From positions 2,904,501 to 2,968,500 of the forward strand of contig NZ_CP095046.1 in the NCBI RefSeq assembly GCF_022919215.1: a DNA stretch of 64,000 bases. Reading direction: 5' to 3'. The notes under the pieces were generated by a model. It saw nothing but the letters and a program-made list of their open reading frames with translations, did not search any database and had not been told where the DNA came from. The translations under genes were made by a program, and so were the position numbers. The DNA comes from Hymenobacter cellulosilyticus. GTDB taxonomy: Bacteria; Bacteroidota; Bacteroidia; Cytophagales; Hymenobacteraceae. Positions 18,280-27,944 of this stretch are shown piece after piece; the stretch's first letter is position 1; every line of letters begins with the position of its first letter.

Positions 18280-18971
18280 CAGCGGTAGTTGAGCATGGCC
18301 TTGTAGGTGCGGGCAATGCGGGCGGGAGCCACGTTGAGAAAAAACAGCGAAAAGGCCGTCAGGTTGGCAATCTGCACCCGCAGCCAGCTGTTGGTTTCGT
18401 ACTTGCGGGCCGACACCACCACGTCTTTGGGCACAATCAGGAAGCGGGCCTGCCGCCGGATGCGCCGGATAATGTCGAAGTCTTCCATGATGCAGTAGTG
18501 CTCATCGAAGCCGTGCAGCCGCCGGAATAAGTCGCGGGTAATGAACAGGGTCTGGTCGCCGCCGCGGCTCATGATGCCCTGGAAGCGGGTACCGTAGCTG
18601 TTGAGGCGCAGCAGCGGGTGGCGGGAGTCGAACCGGAACCGGTAGCAGCCCGCCTCGTAGCCCTCGGCCACGGCCTGCCGGATGGTAGCCACGTACTCGG
18701 GGTGAATGCCCACGTCGGCGTGCACGAAGTAGAGAATGTCGCCGGTGGCGTGCTGGGCCCCGTGGTTCATCTGGGCGGCCCGGCCCGGCTGAGGAGCGGT
18801 AAGCACCGTCGCTCCGGCCTGCCGGGCCAGCTCGGCCGTGCCGTCGGGGCTGGCGGCATCCACTACCAGCACTTCTACCGCGCCGGCCGGAGCATGCTGG
18901 CGCAGCTGCCCGATCAGGCTCGTAATGGTAGCCGCTTCGTTGTAGGTGGGAATGATAATGCTCAGAAGCAT
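18279..18971 (-). CDS. TIGR04283 arsenosugar biosynthesis glycosyltransferase (GT2)
   Basis: 230 residues, family 2 glycosyltransferase. The N-terminus MLLSIIIPTYNEAATITSLI is the GT-A nucleotide-binding start. VLVVDAASPDGTAE and the DxD-like YFVHADVGIHPEY (about residue 90) follow, then SRGGDQTLFI and EDFDIIRRIRR. A hydrophobic segment near the C-terminus (NLTAFSLFFLNVAPARIARTY) may anchor it to the membrane. It matches the TIGR04283 family that, with TIGR04282, accompanies arsenosugar genes. Its stop shares one base with the epimerase start. Confidence 0.92.
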   Translation of the reverse strand: MLLSIIIPTYNEAATITSLIGQLRQHAPAGAVEVLVVDAASPDGTAELARQAGATVLTAPQPGRAAQMNHGAQHATGDILYFVHADVGIHPEYVATIRQAVAEGYEAGCYRFRFDSRHPLLRLNSYGTRFQGIMSRGGDQTLFITRDLFRRLHGFDEHYCIMEDFDIIRRIRRQARFLIVPKDVVVSARKYETNSWLRVQIANLTAFSLFFLNVAPARIARTYKAMLNYR

Positions 18972-19029
18972 GGGGCGGGGGGTAGGGGCGCAGTACCGAT
19001 GGGTTCAGTTAGTTTACGAAGAATTCCGG

Positions 19030-20156
19030 CTAAAAAGCTTCGCCAATGGTCAGGTAAAACCCGCTCGACTCCCGGCCCAGCGCGTAATCGAGGCGCAGAT
19101 TGAGCTGGTCGCGGCGGTTGAGCACAAACCGCAGGCCGCCCCCGTACGCCGCTTTCGGCTGGTTGAGCCGCAACAGCGCGTCATCGTCGCCCAGGGCCCC
19201 CACGCCGCCAAAGGCCACCACGCCCAGCTGCCGGTACACCGCCAGGCGCAGCTCGGCCTGCACAAGGCCCGCGTGCTGGTCGCGGTAGCGGCCCTCATAG
19301 TAGCCGCGCAACCGCCGGGTGCCGCCCAGCAACGACAAGGCATTGAACGGGGCCGTACCGGCCGTAAAGCTGGCGAAGTAGTTCAGGGCCAGAATGGCGC
19401 GCGGGTGCAGCCGGTGGTAGGACGACACATCGGCTACGTAGCGGCTGAAGCGGGTGGTCGGCCCGTTGGTGTTGGCGGCTCGGTTGCGGTGCAGGTAGGT
19501 AAGGTCGGCCACCACGCCCTTGCTGGGGAAGAAGACTTTGTCGCGGGAGTCGAAGAACAAGCCCAGGCCGCCCCGCGCAGGCGGCTGCCGCGGCCCCCGG
19601 GCACGGTGCCGCCGGCCAGCAGTCCGCCGGCTTCCGTACTGGTCACGTCGTAGTCCTCATACTGGTAGCGCAGGCCGGCGTAGAGCTTGCCTTGCCGCAA
19701 CTCGGGCAGCACCCGCCGGAAGGCGTTGAGGCGCACCCGGGGGAAATTCACGCCGTAAAGCTCCCGGGGCACTTCCCGCTGGCCCACGCCGTAGAAATAG
19801 TAGTTGTAGCGGTAGTAGCCCGCCTCGCCGTAGGCATAGTAGGTGTTGCGGGCATAAAACAGCTGAAATGGCAGGTACAGCAGCAGTTGCCGGTTCTGGG
19901 TGTAGGCCACGCCCAAGGTGAGCTGCGAGGGCCGGGCTTCGGCAAAGGCCGAGTCCCGCCGAAACCGCAGCGTGGCCGTCAGGGCGGCCCCGTAGGCCAG
20001 GCGGGTTTCGGGGGTATAATACACCAGCGGCAGCGGAATCAGGGCCACTCGCCGCCGCGGCAGGCTGTCGGGCGGTGCCAGCGCAGTGAAACCTAGCAGG
20101 GCGGTGAGAAGCATCAGAACAAGTAATTTGCCAGTCCTACGAGGTGGGGCGGGCAT
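19030..20156 (-). CDS. BamA/TamA-family outer-membrane beta-barrel protein, one frameshift
   Basis: 375 residues after correction. The N-terminus is a signal peptide (LLVLMLLTALLGFTALA). The rest alternates aromatic and polar residues as in 16-stranded surface-antigen (D15/BamA) barrels: GAALTATLRFRRDS, TLGVAYTQNRQLLLYL, FPSKGVVADLTYLH, SLLGGTRRLRGYYEGRYRD and the closing SSGFYLTIGEAF. There is no POTRA domain, so it is not BamA itself. The frame breaks near 19575 in GCGGGGCGG. One extra G gives RGGGLGLFFDSRD. It is the first gene of the leftward unit that leads into the arsenosugar genes, 58 bases before the glycosyltransferase. Function is unknown; export or uptake of an arsenolipid or arsenosugar is only a guess from position. 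Confidence 0.85.
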
Positions 20157-20210
20157 AGAGTTTGCCTTCCGCCAATCTTTCCGCCGGCCCGGTCCCGTAT
20201 ATGCCGGCTA

Positions 20211-21029
20211 ATGCACCTACTCATGAGCTTCTTCCAACGGTTTCCCCGCCTGCTGACCACCGCCGCCCTGGCTGCGCTGACAACTCTTGCCGGCTCACCG
20301 GCTTCGGCCGCCGCCCCGGTTGCACCACGCCGCAGCACACCCGCCGCGGCCGGCGTCGACCATAGCGCCTTCGACAAGCAGCTGAAAAAGTACGTCAACG
20401 AGAAAGGGCTGGTCAACTACAAAGCCTGGAAAGCTGATCAGGGTGCGTTCAACCAATACCTGGCCTTGCTGAGCAAGAATCCGCCGGCGGCTGGCTGGAG
20501 CAAGCAGGAGCAGATGGCCTACTGGATTAACGCCTACAACGCCTTCACCATCCGCCTGATTCTGGACCATTACCCGCTGGAAAGCATCAAGGATATTGGC
20601 ACCAAGATTCAGATTCCGTTCGTGACTACGCCCTGGGCCTCGAAGTTCTTCAGCATCGGCGGCGAGAAGATGAGCCTCGACAACATTGAGCACGGCATTC
20701 TGCGCAAGAAGTACAACGACCCGCGCATTCACTTTGCCCTCGTGTGCGCCTCCATTTCCTGCCCCCGCCTGCGTACCGAGGCCTATACCGCCGCCAAGCT
20801 GGACAGCCAGCTCGACGACCAGGGCCGCGACTTTCTGAACAACCCGGCCAAAAACAAGCCCGGCAAATCCTCGGCCCAGCTCTCCAAGTACTTCGACTGG
20901 TACAAGGGCGACTGGTCGGAAAACGGGCAGTCGGTGACCAGCTGGGTGAATAAGTACGCTGCCACCAAGCTGGATAAAAACGCGACCATCAGCTTCCTGG
21001 ACTACAACTGGCAGCTCAATGCGCAGTAA
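20211..21029 (+). CDS. DUF547 domain protein, exported
   Basis: 272 residues. A signal peptide (MSFFQRFPRLLTTAALAALT, ending near SPASAAAP) is followed by an Ala/Pro linker and a DUF547 domain with its core YWINAYNAFTIRLILDHYPL and HFALVCASISCPRLR. The Cys and the Asn-Ala-Tyr-Asn stretch are the conserved family features; the function of DUF547 is not settled. Two starts are possible, 20211 and 20223; the latter gives a more standard signal peptide. A DUF6134 gene follows 33 bases later, probably in the same transcript. Confidence 0.9.
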   Translation: MHLLMSFFQRFPRLLTTAALAALTTLAGSPASAAAPVAPRRSTPAAAGVDHSAFDKQLKKYVNEKGLVNYKAWKADQGAFNQYLALLSKNPPAAGWSKQEQMAYWINAYNAFTIRLILDHYPLESIKDIGTKIQIPFVTTPWASKFFSIGGEKMSLDNIEHGILRKKYNDPRIHFALVCASISCPRLRTEAYTAAKLDSQLDDQGRDFLNNPAKNKPGKSSAQLSKYFDWYKGDWSENGQSVTSWVNKYAATKLDKNATISFLDYNWQLNAQ

Positions 21030-21062
21030 GACGGCCGTGCCGGACGGGAAAGGAGCGGGGCT

Positions 21063-21689
21063 GTGGCGCTGAGCGGCCGGCTGGCAGCTGCGGTGCTGGC
21101 ACTGAGCTTGCTGCCGACGCCAGCGCCGGCCCAGCAACCCGGCCCAGTCGAAACCCGGCGCTACGCCATTGAGGTAGCCGGCCTGCGCGTGGGTACCATG
21201 ACGGCCACCCGGCAGCCGGGAGCTGCTCCAGCCGAGGTTATTTCCACGCTGGTGAGCGACGTGCAGGTGGATTTTCTGCTCTACCACCTCAAGATTTACT
21301 ACAAGGTCGTCAACCGCAGCCGCAACGGCCAGCTGTTGCTTTCCACGGTGGAAGCCCACACCAACCAGGGCGACTTTGGCAGCCGGGCCGAGTGGAAAGT
21401 TGACCATTACGACATCGTGGCCGACCAGTACAAGCACCACTACCGGGCCACCGAGCGGCAGCCGATTACGACCACCGTTACCGACCTGTTCTTCGCTGAG
21501 CCGGTAGGCGTGAGCCGGGCCTACGCCGAATATTTCGGGGATTATTTCAGCTTGAGCCGGCCTAAGTCTGGCCAACTCAAAGCCGTACGCGACGGGCGCG
21601 AAGATGAATACCAGTACGCTAACGGGCAGATGGTCAGTATTATCAAGAAGAACCCGCTTAAGAACTTCGTTATCCGGCTGCTGCCCTGA
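21063..21689 (+). CDS. DUF6134 family exported protein
   Basis: 208 residues. A signal peptide (LAAAVLALSLLPTPAPAQ) precedes a beta-rich domain: RRYAIEVAGLRVGTMTATR, FLLYHLKIYYKVVNRS, GQLLLSTVEAHTNQGDF and the C-terminal EYQYANGQMVSIIKKNPLKN. This fits the DUF6134 group, which has no known function. I used the GTG at 21063, preceded by AAAGGAG at 21050, a rare Shine-Dalgarno-like site here. Alternatively, one missing G in the GGGG before it would join the frame to an ATG inside the DUF547 stop, which would be a 37th homopolymer error. It is co-directional with DUF547. Confidence 0.82.
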   Translation: MALSGRLAAAVLALSLLPTPAPAQQPGPVETRRYAIEVAGLRVGTMTATRQPGAAPAEVISTLVSDVQVDFLLYHLKIYYKVVNRSRNGQLLLSTVEAHTNQGDFGSRAEWKVDHYDIVADQYKHHYRATERQPITTTVTDLFFAEPVGVSRAYAEYFGDYFSLSRPKSGQLKAVRDGREDEYQYANGQMVSIIKKNPLKNFVIRLLP

Positions 21690-21776
21690 GGGCAGGCTTT
21701 CGAAAATGGGAAATATGAGCGGAAAGCAACGGTGCGGGGTCAGGTTTGCGTAGTTTTAGCCTCCAAACGACTTTCT

Positions 21777-23226
21777 ATGAGCCAGCCTGAATATGATGCC
21801 GTGGTAGTGGGTTCGGGCCCCAATGGGCTGGCCGCGGCCATTGTGCTGCAGCAATCCGGCCTGCGGGTGCTGCTGCTGGAAGGCAAAAGTCAGCTGGGCG
21901 GGGCCTGCGCACGGCTGAGCTGACTTTGCCGGGCTTTAAGCACGACATCTGCTCGGCCATTCACCCGCTGGCGGCGGCCTCGCCGTATCTGCAAACCCTG
22001 CCGCTGGCCCAATACGGCCTGGAGTATATCACCCCGCCCGTGGCCGCCGCCCATCCCTTCGATTCCGGCCGGGCTGCTACGGTGGTCAATTCCCTGGAAG
22101 ACACGGCCCGCCGCCTGGGCGCCGATGAGCGGGCCTACCGCCAGCTTATGGCCCCGCTGGTAGCGCAGTGGCCCGGCATTGCGGCCGACGTGCTGGCCCT
22201 CTGCAGCTGCCCCGGCACCCGCTCGACATGGCCCAGTTCGGGCTGTCGGCCCTGCAGCCGGCTACGCTGCTGACCAAGCGTTTTCAGACGCCCGAGGCCC
22301 GGGGGCTGTTTGCCGGCATGGCCGCCCACGCCATTCAGCCCCTGGAAAACCTGACGACTTCGGCCATTGGCTTGGTGCTGCTAATTGCGGCTCACCGCCA
22401 GGGCTGGCCCTTGCCCAAAGGCGGGTCCCAAAGCATTGCCGACGCGCTGGTGGCCCATTTCCGGGCCCTGGGCGGGCAGGTCCAGACCGATACCATGGTC
22501 ACTTCCCTAAGCCAACTGCCCGAAGCCCGGGCCGTGCTCTTCGACGTGACGCCCGCCCAGCTGCTGCGCATTGCCGGGCACAGCTTGTCGGCCGTGTACC
22601 AGTGGCAGATGCGGCGCTACCGCTACGGCATGGGTGTTTTCAAAGTCGACTGGGCGCTGGATGGGCCCATTCCCTTTACCGCCGCCGAGTGCGGGCAGAC
22701 GGCCACGGTGCATTTGGGCAACACGCTGGAGGAAATTGCGGCCGGGGAAAAAGCAGCCAACCGCGGGCAACACCCCGAGCGGCCCTTCGTGCTGCTGGCC
22801 CAGCAAAGCCTGTTTGATACCACCCGCGCCCCGGCCGGAAAGCACACGGCCTGGGCCTACTGCCACGTGCCCCACGGCTCCCGCCAGGACATGACTCAAG
22901 CCATTGAGCGGCAGGTCGAGCGGTTTGCGCCCGGCTTCCGGGACCGAATCATCGGCCGCCACACCTTCGATACGGCCCAGCTGGAAGCCTACAACCCCAA
23001 CTACGTGGGCGGCGACATCAACGGCGGCCGGCTCGATATCAGCCAGCTCTTTACCCGGCCCGCCTTGCGCGCTTCGCCCTACCGCACCTCCCGGCGCGGG
23101 CTGTATCTGTGTTCCTCGGCCACGCCGCCCGGCGGGGGCGTGCACGGCATGTGCGGCTACCACGCCGCCAGCCGGGCCCTGCGCGACATTTTCGGGCTCC
23201 AGCCCCCGCCGCTGCACCGCGGGTAA
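21777..23226 (+). CDS. NAD(P)/FAD-dependent oxidoreductase, phytoene desaturase-like, two frameshifts
   Basis: 483 residues after correction. The FAD dinucleotide motif YDAVVVGSGPNGLAAAIVLQ lies at residues 5-24, with the second part LEGKSQLGGGLRTAEL completed only when one G is added near 21905. A second break near 22202 is mended with one C (LAPLQLPRHPLDMAQFG). The C-terminal FAD-contacting region reads RRGLYLCSSATPPGGGVHGMCGYHAA, shared by COG1233 phytoene dehydrogenase-like proteins. No carotenoid gene lies near, so the substrate is open. A near-consensus -7 element (TAGTTTTA at 21751) precedes the ATG at 21777. Confidence 0.9.
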
Positions 23227-23343
23227 GCAGGTCGTTGGAGGCGGGAAAAAGCAGGTTCGAAACCAGCTGGCGGGCTGCGGCAAAGTCGGGGAGGAGTCTT
23301 ACCTTGGGGCATTCTTCCTGACTCGCGTTTAGCCCCTGCTGCT

Positions 23344-24805
23344 ATGCTACTCGACCCGCCCCGCGCGAATCACTCGGAATTATGGTCCCGGCTTGAAGCC
23401 CTGGACCTGGATGGCGCGGCCCCGCTGTCCTTCTCGCACCGCCTGGCCCGCGACAATGGCTGGACCCCGGACTTTGCCCGGCGCGTGGTGCTCGAATACA
23501 AGAAGTTCGTGTTTCTGGCTGCCACCTGCGGACACCCGGTTACGCCCTCCGACGAGGTAGACCAGGCCTGGCACCAGCATTTGATCTACACCCGCTCATA
23601 CTGGGAGGAGCTTTGCGGGGAAATTCTGGGCTTTGCGCTCCACCACGGCCCACTAAGGGTGGCGCGGCCGAAGGGCAGAAGTTTCGGGACTGGTACGCCA
23701 AAACCCTGCAGGCCTACCACGCCGCTTTCGGTACCGTGCCGCCCGCCGATATCTGGCCCGCGGCGGCCGTGCGGTTCGGAGAGGCCCCGCATTTTCGGCG
23801 CGTCAACCTGCGGCGGCACTGGCTGCTGCCCCGGCCGCGGTGGTCTGGCCCTAGTTCTACGCAAGCCTGGATTTTGGCTTTGGTGGCCCTGGTACTGGTG
23901 GGCTGCACCGCCCGCCTGCCCCTGAACCCGCTTAACTGGTACGGGCAGGAGTTTCTGGCCTTTTACTGGCTGCTGTGCCTGACGCTGCTACCCCTGACTT
24001 TGTGGTGGCGGCACCGGGGCCGGGGCCCGGAGGATTTGTCGGCGGCCGAACCACTGCCTACTACCTACGAGCTGGTGCGCCTAGCTGAACACGGACAGCG
24101 CCTGCCCGATAGCGCCCTGGCGGCCCTGGCGCACGCGGGCAAGATTGAGCTGCTGCCCCACCAGAGAGTACGACGCTCTATCAACGCCTCGCCCCCACGG
24201 ATGCCTACGAGTTGGCCGTCTGGAACCGGGTGCTGCCCGAGGGCTCCACGCTGGACGCCGTACGGCGCTGGGTTGTGCAGCCTACTCTTGAAGCAATACA
24301 GACCCTGGATGCCGGCCTCGAAGCCAAGGGCTGGCTGCTGCCGGAGTCCGAGCGCCGCCGCCTCAATCAGCCGGTGACAATTACCCTGGTAGTGCTAAGC
24401 TTGTTGGGGTTTGCCAAGGTAGTGGTGGGCCTGTCGCGGGAACGGCCCGTTGGGTTTCTGGTCGCCACGCTGCTGGCGCTGGTTGTGTTGGCCTTCTATG
24501 CCTACCACCAACGGCCCTGGACTACCGGCCGCGGGGCCCGGGTGCTGCGCGAGGCCGCGGCGGTAGTGCACCAGGAGCGGTACTCGGAGTCTGTCTCAAC
24601 GGAATACGTGGCCCTGACGGTAGGCATGTTTGGCGTGCAGGGCCTCAATATTCTGGGCCTGAACCACGTAGCTGTTCTGCTGGTGCCGCCCGGCCGTCGT
24701 GACTCCGGTTTCGGCGGTGATTCCGGCAGCAGTGGCGACTCGGGCGGCGACTCCGGCTGCGGCAGCAGTGGCTGTGGCGGGTGCGGGGGCTGCGGCGGCG
24801 ACTAG
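23344..24805 (+). CDS. TIGR04222 domain membrane protein, two frameshifts
   Basis: 487 residues after correction. The N-terminal domain has HPVTPSDEVDQAWHQHLIYT, the GRPD1-like WHxH region. Two transmembrane segments follow (ALVALVLVGCTARL; FLAFYWLLCLTLLPLTLWW), then a cytoplasmic stretch, two more (ITLVVLSLLGFAKVVVGL; LVATLLALVVLAFYAYH) and a Gly/Cys/Ser-rich tail ending GCGSSGCGGCGGCGGD, the signature of TIGR04222. Function unknown. Frame breaks occur near 23652 (GGCCCACTAAG needs one C, giving HHGPTKGGAAEGQ) and near 24165 (CACCAGAGAG needs one base before TTLYQRLAPTDAYE). A terminator hairpin follows 16 bases after the stop. Confidence 0.87.
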
Positions 24806-24820
24806 CATTGGCCGTAAAGC

Positions 24821-24859
24821 ACAAAGCAGCCCTTCCGTCGTCCGGAAGGGCTGCTTTGT
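24821..24859. terminator. Bidirectional terminator between convergent genes
   Basis: A perfect 17-bp inverted repeat (24821-24837 and 24843-24859) with a 5-base loop, starting ACAAAGCAG and ending CTGCTTTGT. It lies between the TIGR04222 stop and the DUF892 stop at 24881, so it can terminate both. Confidence 0.85.
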
Positions 24860-24880
24860 AACGGCTAGAGCCGAAAAGAC

Positions 24881-25375
24881 TTACTCGGCCTTGGCGTTGA
24901 GGTAGTTTTTGGCCAGGTCGTTAAGCTTGGTGTCGGTCAGCTGCTCCTCGTCCAGGGTTTGCTGCAGCAGGGCGGCGGCGTCGGTGTAGCCCAGGCGCTG
25001 GGCAAAGTGGGCGGCCGTGCCGTAGCCCGATATTTCGTAGTGCTCGATGCGTTGGGCGGCCGCAATCAGGGCCGCGTCCATCACCTCGTCGGTGGCATTT
25101 TCCGACATGGTTTCCTGGCCTTCAGCAATCAGGCCTTCCATGGCCTTGCAGGTGTGGCCGCCGAGGTCGAAGTCCTGGGCTTTGGCAATTTTTTCAAGGC
25201 GCTCCACCTGGGCTTCGGTTTCGCGCAGGTGCTTTTCGAAGCCGCGGCGCAGGCGGCCGTCCTTGGCGGTTTCGGCCATCTGAGGCAGGGCTTTCACAAG
25301 CTGCTTTTCGGCGCTGTATAGGTCCTTGAGCTGCATTTCAAACAGGTCGTCCAGGGTTTCCAGTTTATCGAACAT
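24881..25375 (-). CDS. Ferritin-like DUF892 (YciE/YciF family) protein
   Basis: 164 residues, all helical, with the DUF892 pattern: LFEMQLKDLYSAEKQLVKALP near the N-terminus, KHLRETEAQVERLEK, CKAMEGLIAEG, AAQRIEHYEISGYGTA and the closing LDEEQLTDTKLNDLA. Glu and His residues in ExxxQ and RIEHYEI are the expected di-metal ligands of this ferritin-like fold. The family is linked to stress response; the reaction is not known. It is monocistronic, closed by the shared terminator at 24821-24859. Confidence 0.93.
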   Translation of the reverse strand: MFDKLETLDDLFEMQLKDLYSAEKQLVKALPQMAETAKDGRLRRGFEKHLRETEAQVERLEKIAKAQDFDLGGHTCKAMEGLIAEGQETMSENATDEVMDAALIAAAQRIEHYEISGYGTAAHFAQRLGYTDAAALLQQTLDEEQLTDTKLNDLAKNYLNAKAE

Positions 25376-25515
25376 AAGGCTGAAGGGTTAGAAAGGTGAA
25401 TTGGGTGAGTCCTCTTTCTCCTACGAATCGGCTTCCAGAGCGTTCCGGACGAGCTTTTGCTAAAATGACCTTCTGGTGGAGCTTCTCAAACCTTCGGCCG
25501 CCTCCAATGGTATTA

Positions 25516-25555
25516 CCGGGCATCGTGCCCGCCGTTGGGCGGCACCATCCCGGGC
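25516..25555. promoter_or_regulatory. Imperfect hairpin upstream of the aldo/keto reductase
   Basis: CCGGGCATCGTGCCCGCC and GGGCGGCACCATCCCGGG form a long imperfect stem around GTT, 42 bases before the reductase start at 25598. It lacks a T run, so it is not an ordinary terminator. It could be a leader structure or an operator. Confidence 0.4.
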
Positions 25556-25597
25556 AGTAGAGCTGCCCCTCACTTTTTGCTTAATCTCAAGTTACCT

Positions 25598-26621
25598 ATG
25601 GAATACCGTCAACTGGGCGCCTCGGGCCTGCGCATTCCCGTGCTGAGTTTTGGTACTGCCACCTTCGGGGCGGCAACGAGTTTTTCAAGGCCTGGGGCAG
25701 CACCCAGGTCGAGGAGGCCCGCCACCTGATTGATATCTGCCTGGAAGCCGGCGTCAATTTGTTCGACACGGCCAATGGCTACTCCGACGGGGCCGCCGAG
25801 GAAATTCTGGGCAAAACCCTGGAAGGCCGCCGCCACGAGGTGCTGATTTCCACCAAAGCCACTTTCCCGACCGGCCCCGGTGCCAACGACTACGGTTCCT
25901 CCCGCCACCACCTGCTGCAGGCCTGCGAGGACAGCCTGCGCCGCCTCGGCACCGACTACATCGACATCTACCACATGCACGGCTTCGACGCCCACACGCC
26001 CGTCGACGAAACCCTGCGCACCCTCGACACGCTGATTCAGAGCGGCAAGGTGCGCTACATTGCCTGCTCTAACTTCTCGGGCTGGCACCTGATGAAGTCG
26101 TTGTCGGTGTCGGAGCGCCACGGCTGGGCCCGCTACGTGGGGCACCAGGCGTATTATTCTTTGGCTCACCGCGAGTTTGAGTGGGAGCTGCTGCCCTGGC
26201 CCAGGATCAAGGCGTGGGCACCATCGTCTGGAGTCCGTTGTCGGCCGGCTTGCTCAGCGGCAAAATTCGCCGGGGCCAGCCCATTCCCGAAAGCAGCCGC
26301 CTGGCCCAGGGCGGCGGGCAGGGGCCGCAGGTGCCCGACGAGCGGCTGTTTGCCATTATTGACGTGCTCGACGAGGTAGCGGCCGAAACCGGGAAAACGG
26401 TGCCCCAGGTGGCCCTGAACTGGCTGTTGCAGCGCCCCACGGTGGTCAACCTCGTCATCGGGGCCCGCAACGAGGAGCAGCTGCGCCAAAACCTGGCCGC
26501 GGCCGGCTGGAACCTCACACCCGAGCAGGTAGCCCGCCTCGACGCGGTCAGCGCCACCGAGCCAATTTACCCCTACTGGCACCAGCGCCGCTTCCCGATG
26601 CTGGGCCACACCGGAATCTAA
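25598..26621 (+). CDS. Aldo/keto reductase, two frameshifts
   Basis: 341 residues after correction. NADPH-dependent TIM-barrel oxidoreductase. MEYRQLGASGLRIPVLSFGT opens the protein, with catalytic Asp and Tyr in FDTANGYSDGAAEEILG, Lys in LISTKATF and His in DIYHMHGFD. The C-terminal cofactor region is VNLVIGARNEEQLRQNL. Frame breaks: near 25673 (TTCGGGGCGG needs one G, giving TFGGGNEFFKAWG) and near 26199 (CTGCCCTGG needs one C, giving ELLPLAQDQGVGTIVWSPL). The family is broad and the substrate is not predictable. The gene stands alone between the DUF892 protein and the HipA-like gene. Confidence 0.93.
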
Positions 26622-26716
26622 GGAGCTGGCGGCCTTGCGCCTGGCAGTGGCGCTGGGCGAGGCTTGCCCGTAAACTGCCGCATTTCCCTTTTCTTTGTTT
26701 GACCCAACTACCCGCT

Positions 26717-27517
26717 ATGCCCCAACCTATTTCCCCGCTCCGAACCGTGGACGTGACGCGCTACGTCACGCCGCTGCGCGAAGGAGGCTCGTTGCCGGCC
26801 CTGGTCGAGGCCGACGACAACTTCATGTACGTGGTCAAGTTTCGGGGCGCGGGGCAGGGCATCAAGGCCCTGATTGCCGAGCTGGTAGTGGGCGAAATTG
26901 CCCGGGTGCTGGGGTTGCGGGTGCCTGAGCTGGTGTTCTGTGAGCTCGACGTAGCCTTTGGCCGCTCCGAGCCCGACGAGGAAATCCAGGACCTGCTGCA
27001 AGCCAGCACCGGCCAGAATCTGGGGCTGCACTACCTCAGCGGCGCCATTACCTACGATTCGCTGGTTACAACCATTGAGCCGCGCCTGGCTTCGCAAATC
27101 GTGTGGCTCGATGCCCTGACCCTGAACGTGGACCGCACCGCCCGCAACACCAACCTGTTGATGTGGCACAAGGAGCTGTGGCTCATTGACCACGGCGCGG
27201 CCCTCTACGTGCACCACGCCGGCCCGGGCTGGGCCACGCCCCGGCCCCGGCCGTTTCCGCAGGTCAAGGACCACGTGCTGCTGCCCCAGGCCAAGGAGCT
27301 GGCCCAGGTAGATGCCGAGTTCCGGCCCCGACTTACGCCGGAAGTACTGCGCGAAATTCTGGCCCTGGTGCCCGACGCCTGGCTGGAAGAAGCTGCCGCC
27401 GGCGACGCTACGGCCGCCGAGCAGCGCGAAAATTACGTCGGTTTTCTGGCCTACCGCCTGGCCGCATCCGAAACCTTTGTTCAGGAAGCCGAAGATGCCC
27501 GAAAAGCACTTATTTGA
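26717..27517 (+). CDS. HipA-like kinase
   Basis: 266 residues. Related to the HipA kinase fold but short and without the usual HipB partner. The catalytic loop reads NVDRTARNTNLLMW, matching NxDRxxxN, and the metal-binding segment is WLIDHGAAL where other kinases have DFG. The N-terminal nucleotide-binding part has FMYVVKFRGAGQGIKALIAEL with the Lys expected for ATP. The ATG at 26717 is preferred over an earlier TTG. The gene overlaps the following DUF3037 gene by 23 bases, a pairing I know from many genomes. Whether the pair acts as toxin and regulator is not established; no antitoxin-like DNA-binding gene is visible. Confidence 0.87.
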   Translation: MPQPISPLRTVDVTRYVTPLREGGSLPALVEADDNFMYVVKFRGAGQGIKALIAELVVGEIARVLGLRVPELVFCELDVAFGRSEPDEEIQDLLQASTGQNLGLHYLSGAITYDSLVTTIEPRLASQIVWLDALTLNVDRTARNTNLLMWHKELWLIDHGAALYVHHAGPGWATPRPRPFPQVKDHVLLPQAKELAQVDAEFRPRLTPEVLREILALVPDAWLEEAAAGDATAAEQRENYVGFLAYRLAASETFVQEAEDARKALI

Positions 27518-27881
27518 GTATGCTGTGCTGCGCGTGGTGCCCCGCGTGGAGCGCGAAGAGTTTCTGAACGTCGGCGTGATTCTCTACTGCCGAGCCCAGG
27601 GCTTTCTGCAAACCCGCTGCCACCTGCCCGAAGCCCGCCTGCACGCCTTTACCAGCGCCGAGCTAGACTTCGAAGAGCTGCGCCAGCGCCTGCAGGCCTT
27701 CGAGAAAATCTGCCGGGGCAAGCCCGAGGGTGGCACCATCGGCCGCCTGGCCCTGGCCGAGCGGTTCCGCTGGCTTACGGCCACGCGCAGTACCATCGTG
27801 CAAACCTCACCCACTCACCCCGGCCTCTGCGAAGACGCCACCGCTACCCTGGAGCAGCTGTATCAGCAATTGGTGGGGTAA
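27495..27881 (+). CDS. DUF3037 domain protein paired with HipA-like kinase
   Basis: 128 residues. HLFEYAVLRVVPRVEREEFLNVGVILYC is the DUF3037 hallmark. LDFEELRQRLQAFEKICRG and FRWLTATRSTIVQTSPTHPG complete the family pattern. Its ATG lies inside the kinase gene, with a 23-base overlap, so the two are translated together. Function unknown. The obvious inference is that it regulates or presents substrate to the kinase. It is followed by the 21-bp-periodic array. Confidence 0.9.
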   Translation: MPEKHLFEYAVLRVVPRVEREEFLNVGVILYCRAQGFLQTRCHLPEARLHAFTSAELDFEELRQRLQAFEKICRGKPEGGTIGRLALAERFRWLTATRSTIVQTSPTHPGLCEDATATLEQLYQQLVG

Positions 27882-27944
27882 ATGGGCAACTGTCAACCGG
27901 TTCTGGGTCCGAAGCGCCCCGAACTCTTCAGGCTGACTACTACC

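Noticed and set aside
20295..21575. 426-residue minus-strand frame spanning DUF547 and DUF6134
   Set aside because: It crosses two real plus-strand genes with signal peptides and known domains.
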